A stretch of DNA of 64,000 nt from Deefgea rivuli DSM 18356 (lineage in GTDB: Bacteria; Pseudomonadota; Gammaproteobacteria; Burkholderiales; Chitinibacteraceae): the NCBI RefSeq assembly GCF_000620145.1, contig NZ_JHVM01000009.1, forward strand, positions 265,646 to 329,645, given 5' to 3'. Below the pieces are notes generated by a model. The model saw nothing but the letters and a program-made list of their open reading frames with translations, made no database searches and was not told the origin of the DNA. The position numbers were made by a program, and so were the translations under genes. Position 1 is the first letter of the stretch; each line of letters opens with the position of its first letter. Below are positions 8,595-19,300 of the stretch, piece after piece.

Positions 8595-11500
8595 ATACAA
8601 CGGCGTAGAAATTGCGATTGTCGGCATGGCTGGGCAGTTTCCGAGTGCGAGCAATACCACTGAATTTTGGCAATTATTGCGTGACGGCGTTGAGGCAGTG
8701 AGCGAGTTTAGCGACGAACAATTGCTAGCGCGCGGCGTCACTGCAGCGGCGCTGGCCGATCCGGCGTATGTTAAATCGGGCGTTGTTTTCGCCGGAATGG
8801 ATCAGTTTGACGCGGCGTTTTTTGGTTACACGCCCAAAGACGCAGAAAATCTCGATCCGCAGCAGCGCTTGTTTTTAGAAAGCGCATGGCAGGCACTCGA
8901 AGATGCGGGCATTGATAGCCGCCGAGAATCTCGCCCGATTGGCGTTTACGCTGGCGCGGGGACTAATTTGTATTTGCAGCAGCATTTACAAACCAGCTTG
9001 GCCGCACAAGCCGACGTGGGCGCGGTATTGAGCTTGATGAATAGCAATGAGAAAGACGCGCTGGCGACGCGTGTGGCGTACAAACTCGATTTACGCGGCC
9101 CGGCGATGTCGGTACAAACCGCGTGTTCGACGTCTTTGGTGGCGGTGCATCAAGCTTGCCGTGGGCTGCTTAATTTTGACGCCGATATTGTGTTGGCAGG
9201 CGGTGTTTGGCTGAATTTATTGCAAGAATTGGGCTACCAATATCAGCCCGGTGCGATTTTATCGCCCGATGGGCATTGCCGCGCTTTTGACGCCGACGCA
9301 GCAGGTACGGTGATCGGCAGCGGTGTTGGCGTGGTGGTATTAAAACGCTTAGAAGATGCCTTGGCCGATGGCGATCATATTTATGCCTTGATTAAAGGCT
9401 CGGCGATTAATAACGACGGCGCGAATAAAGTCAGCTACTCAGCGCCCAGTGTGGTCGGGCAGGCGAATGTGATTTTGGCGGCGCAAAGTATGGCCGAGGT
9501 GTCGGCTGCCGACATCAGTTATATTGAAACGCATGGCACCGGCACGACGCTGGGCGATCCGATTGAAATCGCCGCGTTAACGCAAGCTTTTCAAGCCAGT
9601 ACGAGCAAGACGCAATTTTGCGCCATTGCTTCGGTCAAAACGAATATTGGCCATTTGGACGCAGCAGCCGGGGTGACGGGCTTAATCAAGACCGCTTTGG
9701 CGCTCAAAAATCGTTACTTGCCCGCCAGCTTGAATTTCACGCAAGCCAGTCCGCAAATTCAGTTTGCCAGCAGCCCGTTTTACGTCAACCAGCATGGCAA
9801 ACCGTGGACGTCGGCTAATCGCGAGCCATTGCGCGCTGGGATTAGCTCGTTTGGCATGGGCGGCACCAATGCCCACGTCGTATTGGAAGAAGCGCCCGCC
9901 ATCAATCGCGCAGCGTCAAAGCGTAGCTGGCATGTGTTGCCGCTTTCCGCCAAAACGCCAACTGCTTTACTGAAGATGCAGGCCAATTTGCTGCAACATC
10001 GCGAACAGCACCCTGAGCAGAACATCGCCGATGTCGCGTTTACTTTGCAAACGGGGCGGCAGCAATTGAATCAGCGCAGTTTTTGCCTTGCGCAAAACAA
10101 TGATTGCTCGCAGTGGATGGATGGCGCAGTGCGGGATGCCACGAGCAGCAATTTGGTGATGATGTTCCCAGGGCAAGGCGCGCAACACGTCGACATGGGC
10201 TTGGCGCTGTATCAAAGCGAGCTGGTGTTTCGGCAAAGCGTCGATCAATGTTGCGAACAGCTAGAACCGCTGTTGGGATTCGATTTAAAGACTGTTCTTT
10301 ACCCTAGCCTGTATCCATCGACGCTGGATCGTGACGCGGCTGCGAGCAAGCTGGCGCAAACCGAATTGACGCAACCAGCGCTGTTTGTTGTCGAATACGC
10401 CATGGCTTTATTGTGGCAAAGCTGGGGCGTACGACCATCGGCGATGATAGGGCACAGCATTGGTGAATACGTTGCTGCGTGTTTGGCTGGCGTATTTTCT
10501 TTGGCCGATGCCTTGCGCCTTGTAGTTGCGCGCGGACAATTGATGCAATCGCTGCCCGCTGGCGCGATGCTGGCCGTCGGTTTGCCAGAAACCGAGCTGA
10601 GCCAGTATTTGAACGAGGATTGCAGTCTGGCGGCCGTCAACGCCGAAGGTTTATGCGTTGCTTCGGGCAGCATCGCGGCGATTGCGCAATTGGAAAACGA
10701 CTTAATTGCCGCCGGCACCAGCGTAGTTCGCCGTTTGCACGTGTCGCACGCATTCCATTCGTCTATAGTTGAACCCATTTTGCCCGAGTTTATTGCGCTG
10801 CTAAACAGCATTCAGCTCAATGCGCCTACGATGACGCTGATTTCCAATGTGACTGGGCTCGCTTTAAGTCGCGAGCAAGCGCAAGACCCTGCGTACTGGG
10901 CGCAGCATTTGCGCGGTACGGTGCGGTTTGCCGATGGGATCAATACGGTGCTGGCCAACCCTGCTAGCGTTTTACTTGAAGTCGGCCCGGGTGACACGCT
11001 GAGTAAATTAGTTCGCCGCCGCGCAGATTTGCTATTCTTGCCGATTGCATCGCAAGCACATCCACTGGCAGACTCTGCGACTTCAGAGACTATCCCTGCG
11101 ATTGCAATGGCCGTCGGCTCGCTCTGGCTGGCCGGAATCGACATCGCTTGGTCGGCGATTTGCGCTGATGAGCGACGCTATAAAGTGACGTTGCCGACTT
11201 ATCCCTTCGAGCGGCAATCGTATTGGGCGCGCAGCACGGCGCAGCCCGTTATCGCCACAACACCGCCGCGTGGTATCGACGATTGGTTTTATACTCCGTC
11301 GTGGCAACGCATTGAATTACCACGCAATTCGGAGTCTGACTTGAGCGGGGTCGTCTTAGTATTTGCCGACCAAACGGGGCTTGCCGACGCCTTGCTGGCC
11401 GAATTGGTGCAGCAGCGCGTCATCATGGTAGACGCTGGCGATGCCTATATCGCCAGCGCAGATCGCTATACCATTCGCGTCGATGAGGCTGGCGACTATC

Positions 11501-13035
11501 AGCGATTAATGCGTGAAGTAGGCGAAAAGTACGGCGATATTGCGCAAATTTTCCACTTATTGAATGTCACCGCATCTCGCCCCGATTTTGCCAGCGCGCA
11601 AGCGCTTGGATTTTTTAGCTTGCTGTATTTAATGCAAGCGCTGCCGTCGCAAGCCTTGAGCTTGACCGTCGTGGCGAATCATCTGGCCGACATCAGCGGC
11701 ATTGACCCAATCTGCGCCGCTAAAGCCACTTTGCTCGGTGCGTGCAAAGTAATTCCACAGGAATATCCGAAGATTCATTGCCAGGCGATTGATATCGTCG
11801 CGGGCAATGATGGGCTTGAAAACCAACAAATTGCACAGCAATTGCTCGCAGAAGCGCGAGCGAAAGCGGACGAAACGCTGGTCGCTTTGCGCCGAGGCTG
11901 GCGCTGGCGGCAAACATTTGAATCCGTTGCCCGCCCGCAACCAGAGCGCAGCAGCTTGCGCGACGGCGGCGTGTATTTAATCACCGGCGGTCTGGGCGGC
12001 ATCGGCTTGGCTCTGGCCGAATATATGGCGCGCAGCGTGAAAGCCAAATTAGTCTTACTCGCCAGAACGCCCTTGCCCGAGCGCTCAATCTGGGGCCGCG
12101 GCGATTTCGACGCAAGCACACGCAATAAAATCGAGCAAATTCAGCAATTAGAAGGGCTAGGCGCCGAAGTATTAGTGCTGGCCGTCGATATTTGCGACAC
12201 TGCCGCGCTCAATCAGGCGCTAGAGCAAGTCCGAGCGCGGTTTGGTGCAATCCACGGCGTGATTCATGCGGCAGGGGTGGCGGGTGGGGGGGTGATGAGC
12301 TTGAAAACACCTGAAGCGATTGCTCGGGTTTTTGCTCCCAAGATGCAAGGAACTACAGCGTTACTCACTGCTGTAGCAAGAGATAATCTCGATTTTATGG
12401 CACTTTGCTCTTCAATTACTGGCCTTGTTGGTGGCTTTGGGCAGGTTGATTATTGCGCTGCAAATCTTTATTTGGATGCATTGGCTGCTGAATATGGCAA
12501 ACAACTACCGATTGTTTCAATTAATTGGGATAGCTGGCGTGACGTGGGTATGGCTGCGCATTTGCAGGCCGTCAGCGATTTGGGGCTGGATCCGCAATTA
12601 GGCTGCATGGCGTTTGAGCGTATTTTAAACCACGGTAGACAAGCACAAATTATGGTGTCAACTCAATCTTGGTCAGCTTTACTTGAGTACACCCAGAAAT
12701 TGCCATTGTCGCATCAGCTTTTAGAACCGTTGCTACAAAAAACGCACTGCTATCCACGTCCTGCTTTATCTCAAACGTATCTCGCGCCGAATGATGATTT
12801 AGAAAGTGGTCTGGCCGAGTTGTGGAGTGCCGCTTTGGGCCTCGCACCGATTGGTATTAACGATCATTTATTTGAACTCGGCGGTGATTCTTTATTGGCG
12901 ATTCAAATTCTCTCTAAGGTTCGGGCGATCTGGGAAGTCGAAATTCATCCTGCCGATTTCTTTAAAAATCTCAGCATTGCGGGCTTAGCGCAATTGGTCG
13001 AAATCAAACTGATAGAAGAGCTAGAAACCGCCTAA
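8587..13035 (+). CDS. Type I polyketide synthase module KS-AT-KR-T
   Basis: This 1482-residue single extension module has a ketosynthase with its full triad (Cys180 in TACSTS, His316 in HGTGT, His356 in NIGH). The acyltransferase has GHSIG (Ser624) and HAFH at 721-724, the motif associated with malonyl-CoA rather than methylmalonyl-CoA. A non-catalytic KR-like region precedes a ketoreductase with a TGGLGGIG NADPH site from 1133 and catalytic Ser1276 and Tyr1289. The T domain carries GGDS (Ser1435). No dehydratase, enoylreductase, methyltransferase or aminotransferase domain is seen. It should extend the acylated amino acid by two carbons and reduce the ketone, giving a 4-amino-3-hydroxy acid, as reported for variochelin-type siderophores. 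The last 700 bp use more A/T-rich codons than the rest. Confidence 0.94.
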   Translation: MRKYNGVEIAIVGMAGQFPSASNTTEFWQLLRDGVEAVSEFSDEQLLARGVTAAALADPAYVKSGVVFAGMDQFDAAFFGYTPKDAENLDPQQRLFLESAWQALEDAGIDSRRESRPIGVYAGAGTNLYLQQHLQTSLAAQADVGAVLSLMNSNEKDALATRVAYKLDLRGPAMSVQTACSTSLVAVHQACRGLLNFDADIVLAGGVWLNLLQELGYQYQPGAILSPDGHCRAFDADAAGTVIGSGVGVVVLKRLEDALADGDHIYALIKGSAINNDGANKVSYSAPSVVGQANVILAAQSMAEVSAADISYIETHGTGTTLGDPIEIAALTQAFQASTSKTQFCAIASVKTNIGHLDAAAGVTGLIKTALALKNRYLPASLNFTQASPQIQFASSPFYVNQHGKPWTSANREPLRAGISSFGMGGTNAHVVLEEAPAINRAASKRSWHVLPLSAKTPTALLKMQANLLQHREQHPEQNIADVAFTLQTGRQQLNQRSFCLAQNNDCSQWMDGAVRDATSSNLVMMFPGQGAQHVDMGLALYQSELVFRQSVDQCCEQLEPLLGFDLKTVLYPSLYPSTLDRDAAASKLAQTELTQPALFVVEYAMALLWQSWGVRPSAMIGHSIGEYVAACLAGVFSLADALRLVVARGQLMQSLPAGAMLAVGLPETELSQYLNEDCSLAAVNAEGLCVASGSIAAIAQLENDLIAAGTSVVRRLHVSHAFHSSIVEPILPEFIALLNSIQLNAPTMTLISNVTGLALSREQAQDPAYWAQHLRGTVRFADGINTVLANPASVLLEVGPGDTLSKLVRRRADLLFLPIASQAHPLADSATSETIPAIAMAVGSLWLAGIDIAWSAICADERRYKVTLPTYPFERQSYWARSTAQPVIATTPPRGIDDWFYTPSWQRIELPRNSESDLSGVVLVFADQTGLADALLAELVQQRVIMVDAGDAYIASADRYTIRVDEAGDYQRLMREVGEKYGDIAQIFHLLNVTASRPDFASAQALGFFSLLYLMQALPSQALSLTVVANHLADISGIDPICAAKATLLGACKVIPQEYPKIHCQAIDIVAGNDGLENQQIAQQLLAEARAKADETLVALRRGWRWRQTFESVARPQPERSSLRDGGVYLITGGLGGIGLALAEYMARSVKAKLVLLARTPLPERSIWGRGDFDASTRNKIEQIQQLEGLGAEVLVLAVDICDTAALNQALEQVRARFGAIHGVIHAAGVAGGGVMSLKTPEAIARVFAPKMQGTTALLTAVARDNLDFMALCSSITGLVGGFGQVDYCAANLYLDALAAEYGKQLPIVSINWDSWRDVGMAAHLQAVSDLGLDPQLGCMAFERILNHGRQAQIMVSTQSWSALLEYTQKLPLSHQLLEPLLQKTHCYPRPALSQTYLAPNDDLESGLAELWSAALGLAPIGINDHLFELGGDSLLAIQILSKVRAIWEVEIHPADFFKNLSIAGLAQLVEIKLIEELETA

Positions 13036-13047
13036 GTCCCTGACACG

Positions 13048-13072
13048 CCCGCGCCCAGCGCGGGTGATTTTT
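13048..13072 (+). terminator. Terminator-like hairpin inside the NRPS/PKS operon
   Basis: Between the PKS stop and the next NRPS lies a 7-bp perfect GC stem, CCCGCGC/GCGCGGG, with a 3-nt loop, followed by TGATTTTT. The gap (76 bp) is the longest within this operon, where other neighbours overlap or nearly touch. It could attenuate transcription of the distal NRPS genes or simply protect RNA ends. The T-tract is short, so termination would be partial. Confidence 0.45.
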
Positions 13073-13111
13073 GCCTCGCCCACGTCGGCGAAATAAACTG
13101 GAATGATTATT

Positions 13112-16100
13112 ATGAGCGATACCATCGCGGCGCGGCGCGCCCAACTTAGCCCTGAGCAAAAAGCCTTATTGGCGCAACGTTTGCGCGGAAAAAGCGATGC
13201 GCAAGCGGCGCAGTCCGCACAAGCCATTCCTCGCCGCTCCGGTAGCAAAATCCTGTCGCATGCACAGCAGCGGCAGTGGTTTTTATGGCAATTAGAGCCA
13301 AACAGTAGCGCTTATCATTTATGCGGCTGCTTACGTTTTACTGGCCAAATCAAGCTTGCCGCATTACAAGCCAGTTTGCAGCAAGTCGTCGAGCGCCATG
13401 CGTCGCTGCGCACTATTTTCCGTGCCACCGACGATGGTTTGGCCGAGCAAGAAGTGCAAGACGTCGTCACGCTGAACGTGGATTGCATCGACTTACGCCA
13501 AAGCAGCGACCCACAACTGAGTTGTCAGCGGCAAAGCCGTGAATTTAATTCGCAGCCCTTTGATTTAACGTGCGGCCCCTTGTTGCGCTGTCGACTTTTT
13601 CAATTGACCGACGATGATTTTCAACTCGTCGTCGTCATGCATCATATCGTCTCTGACGGCAGTTCGATGCAGATTTTGGTGCAAGAATTGGCGGCGTTTT
13701 ATCGCGCCGCCGTGGCTGGCACTAGCGCCACTTTGCCCGAGTTACCTATCCAGTATGCCGACTACGCGGCGTGGCAGCGCGAGTGGCTGGCGGCTGGTGA
13801 AATGCAGCGTCAGTTGGCGTATTGGCGTGAACAACTCGGCGATACACATCCGGTTTTGATGCTCGCCAGCGATTATCCACGCCGACCTGATATGGCGCAG
13901 CTGGCAGCGCAGCATCATTTCTCGCTTCCTGCGCAGCTGCTTACACAATTAAAAACACTGGCACAACAGCGTGGTGCAACGCTGTTTATGCTGCTCTTAG
14001 CCGCCTTTCAAACCTTGCTGTATCGCTATACCGGGCAAAATGATATTCGTATCGGCGTTCCCATCGCCAACCGCAACCGCTTAGAAACACACGGCGTAGT
14101 CGGATTTTTTGTGAATACGCAAGTGCTACGCGGTGAGATTAACGGAGATTTAAGCTTAAGCGAGGTGCTTGATCGTGCGCGCGACACGGCGCTGGGTGCG
14201 CAAACTTGGCAGGATTTGCCCTTCGATCAATTGGTCGAAGCGCTCAAACCCGAGCGAACGCAGGGCAGTAATCCGCTATTCCAAGTGATGTATAACCATT
14301 TGCGGCAAGATTTAAGTGCTTTAGCCTCGCTACCCGACGCGCAATTAATAGATTTTCAAGTCATCGAAGAAATCGCGCAATTTGAACTCGACTTACAAAC
14401 CACCGAGCACGCCGATGGTCGCGTAAGCGCACGCCTCGCTTATATTGCCGCGCTATTTAAGCCCGAAACCGTCGCCCGGATGGCGCAGCATTATGTGATG
14501 ATTTTAGAGCAGTTGGTCGCCACGCCGCAGCAAAGCCTCGCCAGCCTGAACTTCCTTGCTGCCGATGAAGTGGCACAACTCAACGCTTGGGGAACGAATC
14601 CGCAACGTTTCGATACCAGTCAGCCCGTCCATCGCCTGATTGAAGCACAAGTCGCGCAGCGCTCCGACGCAATAGCGTTGATCTTTGGCGAAGTGGAGCT
14701 GAGCTATGCCGAGCTGAATCAACGTGCCAATCAGCTGGCGCATTATTTGATTGAGCAAGGCATAGGCCTAGAAAGCAAAGTCGGCATCGCGCTGGAGCGT
14801 AGTGTCGAAATGGTGATCGCTTTACTGGCGGTGCTGAAAGCGGGTGGCGCTTATGTACCGCTCGATCCTGAGTATCCGCAGGATCGCCTAATGTATATGG
14901 TCGAAGATAGCGGAATTAATTCACTACTGACACATACCTCGCTGATTAATCGTATACCAAGTAGCAACAGCCAAGTCACCGCGCTCGACACATTGGATTT
15001 GTCGAAGCAATCAATCCAAAACCCTGACATTGTCATCCACGGTGATAATTTGGCGTATGTGATTTACACCTCGGGCTCGACTGGCAAGCCGAAGGGGGTG
15101 GCTGTGCGACATGAGGCGCTCAGCCATTTCCTGCATAGTATGCGAGCCGCCCCAGGAATGAATGCCGATGACAAGCTATTGGCCTTGACGTCGTTGGCGT
15201 TTGATATTGCGGGGCTGGAGTTGTATTTGCCATTGATTTGCGGCGCGCAAATTCTGCTGGCCGAACAAGGAACGGCATCGGTACTGGCTTTGGCGGCGCG
15301 AGCCAGCGTGATCCAAGCGACGCCTTCGGGTTGGCGCGTATTGCTGGCCTTAGGTTGGTTGCCGAAGCAGGGCATCAAAGGCCTGTGCGGTGGCGAGGCG
15401 CTGCAAGCCGATTTAGCGCAGATTTTGCGCAGTTGCGGCGTTGAACTGTGGAATATGTACGGCCCGACCGAAACCACGATTTGGTCGAGCGTGCATTGCC
15501 TACGCGACGTCGAAATCACCTTGGGGCGCGCGATTGCCGCAACGCAACTTTGGGTGTTGGACGCGAATTTGCAGCATTGTCCAATTGGCGCAGCGGGCGA
15601 ACTCTATATTGGCGGCGTCGGTTTGGCACGCGGCTACTTAAATCGCGCTGAACTCAGCGCCGAGCGCTTCGTCGCCGACCCGTTCGATGTAAACGGCGAG
15701 CGTTTATATCGCACTGGCGACTTGGTGCGCAGGCGCGCCGATGGGCAGCTGGAATACCTCGGCCGTCTCGACCATCAAGTCAAAATTCGCGGTTTTAGGA
15801 TTGAACTCGGTGAAATCGAAGCGCAATTGTTGGCGCAAGCCTCGGTGCGTGAAGCTGTCGTTATCGCGCAAGAAGGGCCTGGTGGCGTGCGATTGGTCGG
15901 CTATGTCTCGCCGCATGCAGGCATCACGCTCGATACCACACAACTCAAATTCGCCATCGCCGCCGTGCTGCCCGACTATATGGTGCCTAGCGTCCTCGTC
16001 GTGTTGGAGTCCTTGCCGCTGAACCCGAACGGCAAAGTCGATCGCAAAGCGCTACCGAAGCCTGAGCTGGTGAGCCAGTCATACGAAGCACCGCAAGGTG

Positions 16101-16375
16101 AGATTGAAACGGCTTTGGCGCAGATTTGGGCTGAGATCTTGGGGTTGGAGCAAGTCGGTCGAGACGATAATTTCTTTGAAGTAGGTGGGCATTCATTAAA
16201 AGCAATGGAAGCTGCCGCTTTATTAAAGAAGAAGCACGGGTGGCAAATTGCTATTCGCAGCTTTTTTGAGTGGCCAAACTTAAAAGATTTTGCACGACAT
16301 ACTTTGAATGGGCAAGCTGCCCAATTAGATAAACTATCCACGATTAATGATTTACTTGCCGAGTTTGAGGTTTAA
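13112..16375 (+). CDS. NRPS module C-A-T predicted to activate glycine
   Basis: ATG 13112 is preferred over ATG 13103 because a TGGA ribosome site at 13099-13102 is spaced correctly only for the former; the protein then has 1087 residues. A condensation domain with HHIVSDGS at 177-184 is followed by an A domain (YTSGSTGKPKG from 652) and a T domain (GGHS, Ser1028). The substrate pocket by eye reads D-I-L-Q-L-G-M-I-W-K, which matches the well-known glycine code. The C domain must accept the reduced polyketide intermediate from the preceding PKS. The flanks of the A domain are almost the same as those in three other modules of this cluster, while the pocket region differs. No epimerase is present, as expected for Gly. 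Confidence 0.94.
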   Translation: MSDTIAARRAQLSPEQKALLAQRLRGKSDAQAAQSAQAIPRRSGSKILSHAQQRQWFLWQLEPNSSAYHLCGCLRFTGQIKLAALQASLQQVVERHASLRTIFRATDDGLAEQEVQDVVTLNVDCIDLRQSSDPQLSCQRQSREFNSQPFDLTCGPLLRCRLFQLTDDDFQLVVVMHHIVSDGSSMQILVQELAAFYRAAVAGTSATLPELPIQYADYAAWQREWLAAGEMQRQLAYWREQLGDTHPVLMLASDYPRRPDMAQLAAQHHFSLPAQLLTQLKTLAQQRGATLFMLLLAAFQTLLYRYTGQNDIRIGVPIANRNRLETHGVVGFFVNTQVLRGEINGDLSLSEVLDRARDTALGAQTWQDLPFDQLVEALKPERTQGSNPLFQVMYNHLRQDLSALASLPDAQLIDFQVIEEIAQFELDLQTTEHADGRVSARLAYIAALFKPETVARMAQHYVMILEQLVATPQQSLASLNFLAADEVAQLNAWGTNPQRFDTSQPVHRLIEAQVAQRSDAIALIFGEVELSYAELNQRANQLAHYLIEQGIGLESKVGIALERSVEMVIALLAVLKAGGAYVPLDPEYPQDRLMYMVEDSGINSLLTHTSLINRIPSSNSQVTALDTLDLSKQSIQNPDIVIHGDNLAYVIYTSGSTGKPKGVAVRHEALSHFLHSMRAAPGMNADDKLLALTSLAFDIAGLELYLPLICGAQILLAEQGTASVLALAARASVIQATPSGWRVLLALGWLPKQGIKGLCGGEALQADLAQILRSCGVELWNMYGPTETTIWSSVHCLRDVEITLGRAIAATQLWVLDANLQHCPIGAAGELYIGGVGLARGYLNRAELSAERFVADPFDVNGERLYRTGDLVRRRADGQLEYLGRLDHQVKIRGFRIELGEIEAQLLAQASVREAVVIAQEGPGGVRLVGYVSPHAGITLDTTQLKFAIAAVLPDYMVPSVLVVLESLPLNPNGKVDRKALPKPELVSQSYEAPQGEIETALAQIWAEILGLEQVGRDDNFFEVGGHSLKAMEAAALLKKKHGWQIAIRSFFEWPNLKDFARHTLNGQAAQLDKLSTINDLLAEFEV

Positions 16376-16378
16376 GCC

Positions 16379-19300
16379 ATGAGTTTCAATGCAATAGAAC
16401 TGTCGCAGCGTTTCAAGTTGTTAGATGCTAATTCACGAAAAGCATTTTTATCAAAATTAGCCATGGCAGGCGTTAATTTTAATGAATTACCGATTATTCC
16501 TGCTGATCGTAAAAATATATTGTCTATTTCATACGCTCAGCAAAGCTTATGGCTAACTTGGCAGCTTGATCCGCAGAGCGCTGCATATAATATTCCGGGC
16601 ATTATTCGATTGTCTGGTGTACTAGATTCAGCATTGTTAGCTGATGTTTTATTTTTCTTGCAAATGCGGCACGACACTTTACATCATTGTATTAATGGCA
16701 ATACAGAGCCGCCTAGCTTGAAAAAAGTGGTTATTCCTAGGTTAGATTTAATTGACTTAAGTGACTCTGTGATGGCTGAGTCACTCGCGATGAATCAGGC
16801 CGAAATATTTGTCAAACAGGCGTTCGATCTTGATAAAGAAGCACCATTTCGAGCGCAACTTTACAAAATTAGTATGCATGAATATCTGTTAGCGATTTCA
16901 ATACATCATATTGCTGCGGATGGATGGTCTTTAGGGATTGTCATTGATGAATTAGTACAAAGCTATGACGCAGTTGTTGAAAAATTACCTTCTCCATTAA
17001 AACCATTAGAAATTAATCATTGCGATTATTCAATTTGGCAACGATTGTGCTTAGATGCTGGCGAGGCGGATAGGCAATTAGCATACTGGCAGAGTACTTT
17101 AGGTAATGAGCACCCAGTATTGGCTCTGCCTTACGATCATCCTGAATGCTTAGGTGAAGCACATCCTCAGTCTGAGTATTTAATTAATTTATCAACTGAG
17201 TTAAGTAGTCAGTTGCGCCAATTGGCAAAAGAGCATAATGCATCGTTATATATGGTGATTCTTGCCTTGTTCTCATGGGGTTTAAATAAATTCACAGGAC
17301 AGTATGATATACGGATTGGTTCGCCTGTAGCTAATCGTCAATTGAGTGAATCACAAAGTTTAGTTGCCTATCTAAGTAATATCTTAGTGTTGCGGACTTG
17401 TTTAGATGAAAGCTTAGGCTTTGATTCATTATTAAGCTCTGTGCGTGAAACTGTATTAGAAGCGCAAGCACATGCAGATATGCCGTTTGATGTTTTAGTT
17501 CGCCATTTGCAGCCGGATCGTCATCTAGGTATTCATCCTTTATTTCAAGTGAAATGTACAGAGCAAGCGGATCGTGCTTTTCCTGCTCAAATGGGGAAAG
17601 TACAATTACAATTGTCTGGAGTGAATGCCGGTTCAACTCATTTTGATTTGAGTCTTGATTTTGTTGATGCTAGCAATGGTATTGAATTAAATTTTATTTT
17701 TGCTGCTGATTTATTTAATCAAGCAACGATAGAAAATTTCGCCTCTGTATTCCAAACTCTGGCGTTGCAAGCGGTTAAAACGCCAAAGCTGGCTTTAGGT
17801 GAGTCGCAAATCGGTGCGCCCGCGATATTTTTACCGCCGATTCAAGGAGATGCGACGGTTATTGCTTTATGGCAGCAAAAAGTTGCTCAGCATCCACATG
17901 CCGCTGCAATTCAATTTGAAGAGCAGCAATATAGTTTTCAAGAGCTTGATTTACATTCAGATTATTTGGCTGCCAAATTGATTGAAAATGGCGTGCGTAA
18001 TGGCAGCAGGGTTGCGATTCACGCAGAGCGTAGTTGCGAATTTGTTTTGGGGATGTTAGCGGCACTCAAAGCTGGCGCGTGTTATGTTCCGCTCGATCCT
18101 CAATTACCCATAGAGCGTTTGCAATATCAATTGCAAGATAGCCAAGCGAATTTTCTATTGTCGAAGACGCCTGTAGCGTGGGCAGAAGAGACGGCGCAGC
18201 TAGCTTTAAATTTTGATCAAAGTATTAAATCAAGCAATATTGCATTACCCATCATTCATCCACAGCAGGCTGCCTACCTTATTTATACATCGGGTTCTAC
18301 TGGTCAACCTAAGGGCGTTGTCGTGCCTCATTCGGCGCTGGCTAATTATGTGCAAAGCATACTTATTGAAATGGCGCTCAATGATGATGTTAAAAGTATG
18401 GCAATGATTTCTACTGTTGCCGCAGATTTAGGGCATACCACTTTGTATGGTGCGCTATGCTCTGGACGTTTACTACATTTAATTTCAGCTGAGTGTGCAT
18501 TTGATCCAGACAGGTTTGCGAATTACATGTCTAGCAATCAAGTGGATATTCTTAAAATTGTTCCTAGCCATTTGCAGGCTTTATTGCACGCAGCCAATCC
18601 AGGAAATGTCTTACCACAGCATTGTTTGATTGTTGGTGGAGAGGCTACGTCATGGCTGTTGTTAGATAAAATTACGCAATTAAAGCCTCAGTGCCTTGTG
18701 TTAAATCATTATGGTCCTAGCGAAACAACGGTGGGCGTATTAACCCAATCAGCAGATCAAGCTGACCGCAGTGCAAAGTATTTACCGCTTGGCCGAGCCT
18801 TGCCCGGGATAAAATCGTATGTTTTAGATTCGTCACTGCAAATCGTTCCGCAAGGGATTGCAGGCGAATTGTATTTAAGTGGCGTTGGACTGGCGAATGG
18901 TTATTTAAATAGAAAAGAATTGACTGCGGAACGATTTATTGCCAATCCATTTGGCAGTGGTGAACGAATGTATCGTTCTGGTGATCGAGTTCGAACTTTA
19001 GCCGATGGCAGTCTGGCATTTTTGGGGCGTACTGACGATCAAATTAAAATTCGTGGTTATCGCGTTGAGCCTGATGAAGTCGCCGCTGTTTTGTTGAAAT
19101 TAAATGGCGTTAGTGCGGCTTTTGTCATTGCAGAATCTTTAGATGATGGACGAAATCAGTTGTTGGCTTATGTTGTGGCAGATACATCAATTGAAGAAAT
19201 TAAATTTGAGCTGGTTAAGAGACTGCCAGATTACATGGTGCCAGCAAGCATCATACAACTAAGTCAATTGCCTTTGAATGCAAATGGGAAAATTGACCGA

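Noticed and set aside
8587..13035. Methyltransferase or aminotransferase domain in the PKS
   Set aside because: The segment between AT and KR fits the structural part of the ketoreductase; no SAM-binding or PLP motifs were found.
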